64,000 nt of DNA, taken from the NCBI GenBank assembly GCA_946894095.1, contig OX335647.2, positions 14,898,001 to 14,962,000 of the forward strand, read 5' to 3'. The translations under genes were made by a program, and so were the position numbers. Below the pieces are notes generated by a model. The model was not told the origin of the DNA. It searched no databases and worked only from the letters and a program-made list of their open reading frames with translations. Below, one piece after another: positions 61,493 through 64,000 of the stretch (positions are counted from its first letter, which is position 1; each line of letters begins with the position of its first letter). The stretch comes from Incurvaria masculella (lineage: Eukaryota > Arthropoda > Insecta > Lepidoptera > Incurvariidae).

Positions 61493-61888
61493 ATGTCGTC
61501 ATCCAGCATCACTCCAACCCAGCAGAAGAAAATCAGCACCATCGTCCTAAGTAGGTGTATCGATACGCCAACTAGGACGCCGGTAACATCATCACCTCCG
61601 GCAGCCGTCACCCAGCATCACGACCGACTCACCGCGTCACACTGGGCACCTCCGGCAGCCGTCACCCAGCATCACGACCGACTCACCGCGTCACACTGGG
61701 CACCTCCGGCAGCCGTCACCCAGCATCACGACCGACTCACCGCGTCGCACTGGGCACCTCCGGCGCTCCGTCATCCAGCACCACGACCGACTCACCGCGT
61801 CACACTGGACACTGACGATCAGCACCGAAACCAGCAGCAATATCGTCTTCATGGCAACTTGCCATTCGACTGGGGGAAAGTGATGTAG
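61493..61888 (+). CDS. Short ORF of TRIM copy 2 with 18-residue repeats
   Basis: 131 codons. The start, MSSSSITPTQQKKISTIVL, is the same as in copy 1. There are three close PPAAVTQHHDRLTASHWA units plus a diverged fourth, then the shared end LPFDWGKVM and a stop formed at the LTR border. Conservation of the open frame despite a repeat-number change (54 bp keeps frame) is compatible with coding, but a two-copy comparison cannot prove it. No enzymatic motif. Confidence 0.35.
   Translation: MSSSSITPTQQKKISTIVLSRCIDTPTRTPVTSSPPAAVTQHHDRLTASHWAPPAAVTQHHDRLTASHWAPPAAVTQHHDRLTASHWAPPALRHPAPRPTHRVTLDTDDQHRNQQQYRLHGNLPFDWGKVM
61872..61883 (+). other. Polypurine tract of TRIM copy 2
   Basis: GGGGGAAAGTGA immediately upstream of the 3' LTR, the same as in copy 1. 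Confidence 0.7.
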
Positions 61889-62127
61889 CGACCTAGCGCC
61901 CTCTACTGAGAGCTGCTAGTTTCGCATGCCACAAATGCGACCAACAGATGCAATAGAAGCTAGTTAACATGGCGGGCGCTAGATGGCGCTACCAGCCTGA
62001 AGTCTATATCGCACTAACGAAGTTTCCCAGCGAGATAACACATATACAACATTCAAATCACGACTAGAGGAGAGCAGCTGCGCAGCCGTGGGTCTCAAGA
62101 CCTGACCCACCTTTTCATCTCTCCACA
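61884..62127 (+). repeat. TRIM copy 2, 3' LTR
   Basis: 244 bp, identical by eye to its 5' LTR, followed by GCAC. Confidence 0.88.
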
Positions 62128-62866
62128 GCACTTTTATACTTCCTTTCTTTATCGGTAAATACGCTATGTTCTGGAGCAATCAATACTAGGTTATGCTCGG
62201 CTTTTTTCGTTTACTTCGTCAACGATGGCGGCCATTGCATCTTCAAGGGCTAGGAAATTCCTTGATGGCGACAGTCCTTGTCTAATAGTTTTTACTAGGT
62301 ATATTAAAAAAAACTATTATTATTGAAAAATATGGACATACATTGAAAACAACAAGTGGGGGAAGGGTGCAGAAAATATTTGTGTGCTATAAATCTGTAG
62401 TATAATACTACTTACTTCGACATATTATGGCGTCTCACTGTATTTCTGTGAAAATATGTGTACGTAAATGTAGCCCTCTTCAGCCCACTGTCCCCAAACG
62501 AGGACACCAAGATATATATAGGTGTAATTTTTATTTCACCTAATAATTTCAGATGTTTTCAGTTTACTACAGTTCATACACATGTATATATTAAAATGAA
62601 CCTGAAAACACACAGTGATCCAACGAAAAAAATTGCAATAATAATGCAAACACCTACTCACCTGCGCATCAAGTAACTGAACAGAATTTATCACAAAAGC
62701 ATTCCAAATTGTAACATGTAATGGTCACTTCTATCTCTAATTCTTACAAAGCATCATCTGTGCTAGCAATTTATTCAATAATTTCGACAATTCTAAGCGA
62801 CCAAGATGAAATACAGACTTAGAAAGTAGTGTTCCCAAACGGGGACAGAGGGCGTAAATGGGCGAG

Positions 62867-63965
62867 TGATTGTGTTTGAGGGAGTCTTCGAAGTGACGTA
62901 TCGGCGTGAAATAAAATAGTTTCTTTGTGAATTTATTTGTGAATTGTTTGAATAAAAGGAAAATTATTAACTTAAGTGTTTTCGCCTCAAAAATAGGTAA
63001 AACGTTACTGGGGTAGTTACTACACCCCACCTCCGCAGCGTCCATCTATAAATAATTTTAGTAACGATGAATGCCTCGGATTTTAAACTGTGACAAGCGA
63101 CGTCGAAATACAAATCATCTGTAAAACATTTATGTCATAAACTGATCTTAAAACTACAAAACGAGCTTAATATTTTTGTTGCAACTTCAAATCAAAGGAG
63201 ATGTAAAACAATCCAAACATATAATTGAAGCGGCATTTATATTTTAGATGTAACTGTAAGAGAGGTTCAGATCAACTTCTTCGTCCAACTAAACCATCGA
63301 TTACTTACATACGAATGCCTGTTCGTCCATAGAGTACGAGAGAAGCAAAAAGCTCTCCATTTCAGAGATATAGATCTCGGAGTATGCGTGCGCGCATGTG
63401 TTCAAGAATAATAGTCTCGTTACTGAACAAAGCTGAGAACGATCGTTACTGGACATGAATTTACGTTCACTCATTATACCGGCGCAGGATTTATGTGTGG
63501 CTCTGCGATTCGGTAGCCCACAACCTGCCTGCCGTGCCGACATCGATTCTTGGTACTGTAAGAAAAAAATTACTTATTTATTTTAATGTGTGTATATGTA
63601 TATTCAGGAGCGAGAATTGACTTTCTTAAATTTTATTATTAGCATTGAAGTAACTATTTCAACATTTACAGCCGTATTCAGAGAGGGCGGACTAACTATA
63701 GCCGCCAGACTACATACACCGGTTTTTGTATGGTAGTCCGGTGCTAATCTCATACTAAGTTTTGACAGGTTAGTCATACATTAAAGGTCAAAATACGGTC
63801 ACGACAGGGCGAGGGTTTGTCGCTTAGATATTTCGGTTTCACATACCTTCTCTGTCTCAAAATGTCAAGTTGGTTTTTTCGTGGAGTTGGAAAACAAAAT
63901 ACAACCATATGAACAATTAATTACAACCTAAATATAATATTTGAAATTGTGTTATGTGACTGAAC
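62867..63965. other. Intronic or upstream DNA, nothing firmly recognised
   Basis: Possible inverted ends CCGTATTCAGAGAG near 63674 and CAAAATACGGTCACG near 63790 may bound a small element of about 130 bp; this is weak. The minus-strand frame at 63301-63543 has no known motif. No upstream EcR leader exon was identified. Confidence 0.3.
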
Positions 63966-64000
63966 GTTGATGGCTGATACCACACCAACTGTTATGACAT
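63966..64000 (-). mobile_element. SINE 3' end running off the window
   Basis: TTGATGGCTGATACCACACC and AACTGTTATGACAT match the reversed 3' end of the tRNA-derived SINE. The rest lies beyond the window edge. Confidence 0.55.

Larger units (their letters stand above)
61100..62131 (+). mobile_element. TRIM-type LTR retrotransposon, copy 2
   Basis: Direct 244-bp LTRs at 61104-61347 and 61884-62127 look identical to each other by eye. The target duplication GCAC lies at 61100-61103 and 62128-62131. The internal region is 536 bp, longer than in copy 1 because of one extra 54-bp repeat unit and a small insertion near the primer-binding site. Both copies share LTR ends, primer site, tract and ORF. 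It is inserted in the piggyBac remnant, on the 5' side of the EcR-A exon. Confidence 0.9.
60130..62290 (-). pseudogene. piggyBac-type transposase remnant
   Basis: Translation on the minus strand gives recognisable pieces with stops between. CHYFTSYDLLKELKQSRYRV (about 60830-60900) resembles the DNxFTSxDLLxxLK motif. At 60465-60627 SNEMGAVDQAD and, after stops, KRRWPICTYLFDMAIADAW-SLYYLA resemble the conserved NxxMGGVDxxD ... KKWWWPLxxxxxDxAxxNAW region. A Cys-containing piece, ARCVKKQWALTISYTCAQC, near 60137-60216 fits the C-terminal zinc-finger end. Many stops and frameshifts show it cannot make a transposase. It could once have moved TTAA-targeting MITEs, though no shared termini with families A, B or C were seen. 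Confidence 0.6.
60017..62866 (-). mobile_element. Decayed piggyBac-like element, minus strand, split by TRIM copy 2
   Basis: The left terminus TTAA (60017-60020) is followed by CCCATTAACGCCC. The right terminus has GGGCGTAAATGGG at 62850-62862, matching in inverse orientation at 12 of 13 positions, but the right TTAA has mutated to CGAG. Without the 1.03-kb TRIM insertion the element is about 1.8 kb, shorter than a typical autonomous piggyBac, so parts are deleted. Transposase relics lie between, in the expected N-to-C order on the minus strand. Confidence 0.65.

Overview
This window looks like insect DNA, almost certainly from a moth or butterfly. The only host coding sequence I can support is one exon on the minus strand at 59166-59534. 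It encodes the A-isoform-specific N-terminus of a lepidopteran ecdysone receptor (EcR-A). It has a splice acceptor on its 5' side and a donor directly after the Asn-Gly-Lys-Ile codons. I saw no DNA-binding-domain, ligand-binding-domain or EcR-B exon. The simplest reading is that positions 1-59165 lie in the large EcR intron downstream of the A exon and that 59535-64000 is upstream intron or 5' flank.

Nearly everything else is AT-rich non-coding DNA packed with transposable elements, many nested inside each other. There are two LINEs with uninterrupted long ORFs. LINE-1 (minus, 16270-21628) is full length with a CAATG target duplication. LINE-2 (plus, about 26262-29850) has a 972-residue endonuclease/reverse-transcriptase ORF. 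There is a mariner with one frameshift (42596-43882), a decayed piggyBac-like element (60017-62866), and two TRIM-type LTR elements with tRNA-Trp primer-binding sites (5127-6072 and 61104-62127). A tRNA-derived SINE family has about a dozen copies or fragments. Several MITE or foldback families occur in multiple copies, here labelled A, B, C, D, F, FB, J and Lep-R, alongside single-copy inverted-repeat elements.

Layout: 1-5 kb holds a GC island, a SINE, small MITEs and a LINE remnant. 5-6.6 kb is a foldback split by a TRIM. 7-15 kb holds SINEs, MITEs and two GC islands. 15.2-21.8 kb is one D element split by a hAT-like MITE and by full-length LINE-1. 26.3-29.9 kb is LINE-2. 30.5-33.5 kb holds MITEs and a tandem foldback pair inside a SINE. 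35-40.4 kb is a chain of TTAA-flanked MITEs, including two copies of C that are identical by eye. 41.7-43.9 kb holds a SINE and the mariner. 44-49 kb holds several GC islands. 49.4-56.4 kb holds a long perfect hairpin and more TTAA MITEs. 58.6-59.1 kb is a LINE 3' end lying next to the EcR-A donor. 60-62.9 kb is the piggyBac remnant split by the second TRIM.

The mobile elements do not form a host pathway. Their interest is in nesting order, shared target sites, recent activity, and what they add to the intron of a hormone-receptor gene. GC-rich islands recur through the AT-rich intron. Three of them contain, or sit beside, nuclear-receptor-type motifs and could be regulatory. All calls were made by eye; family names were not checked against any database.
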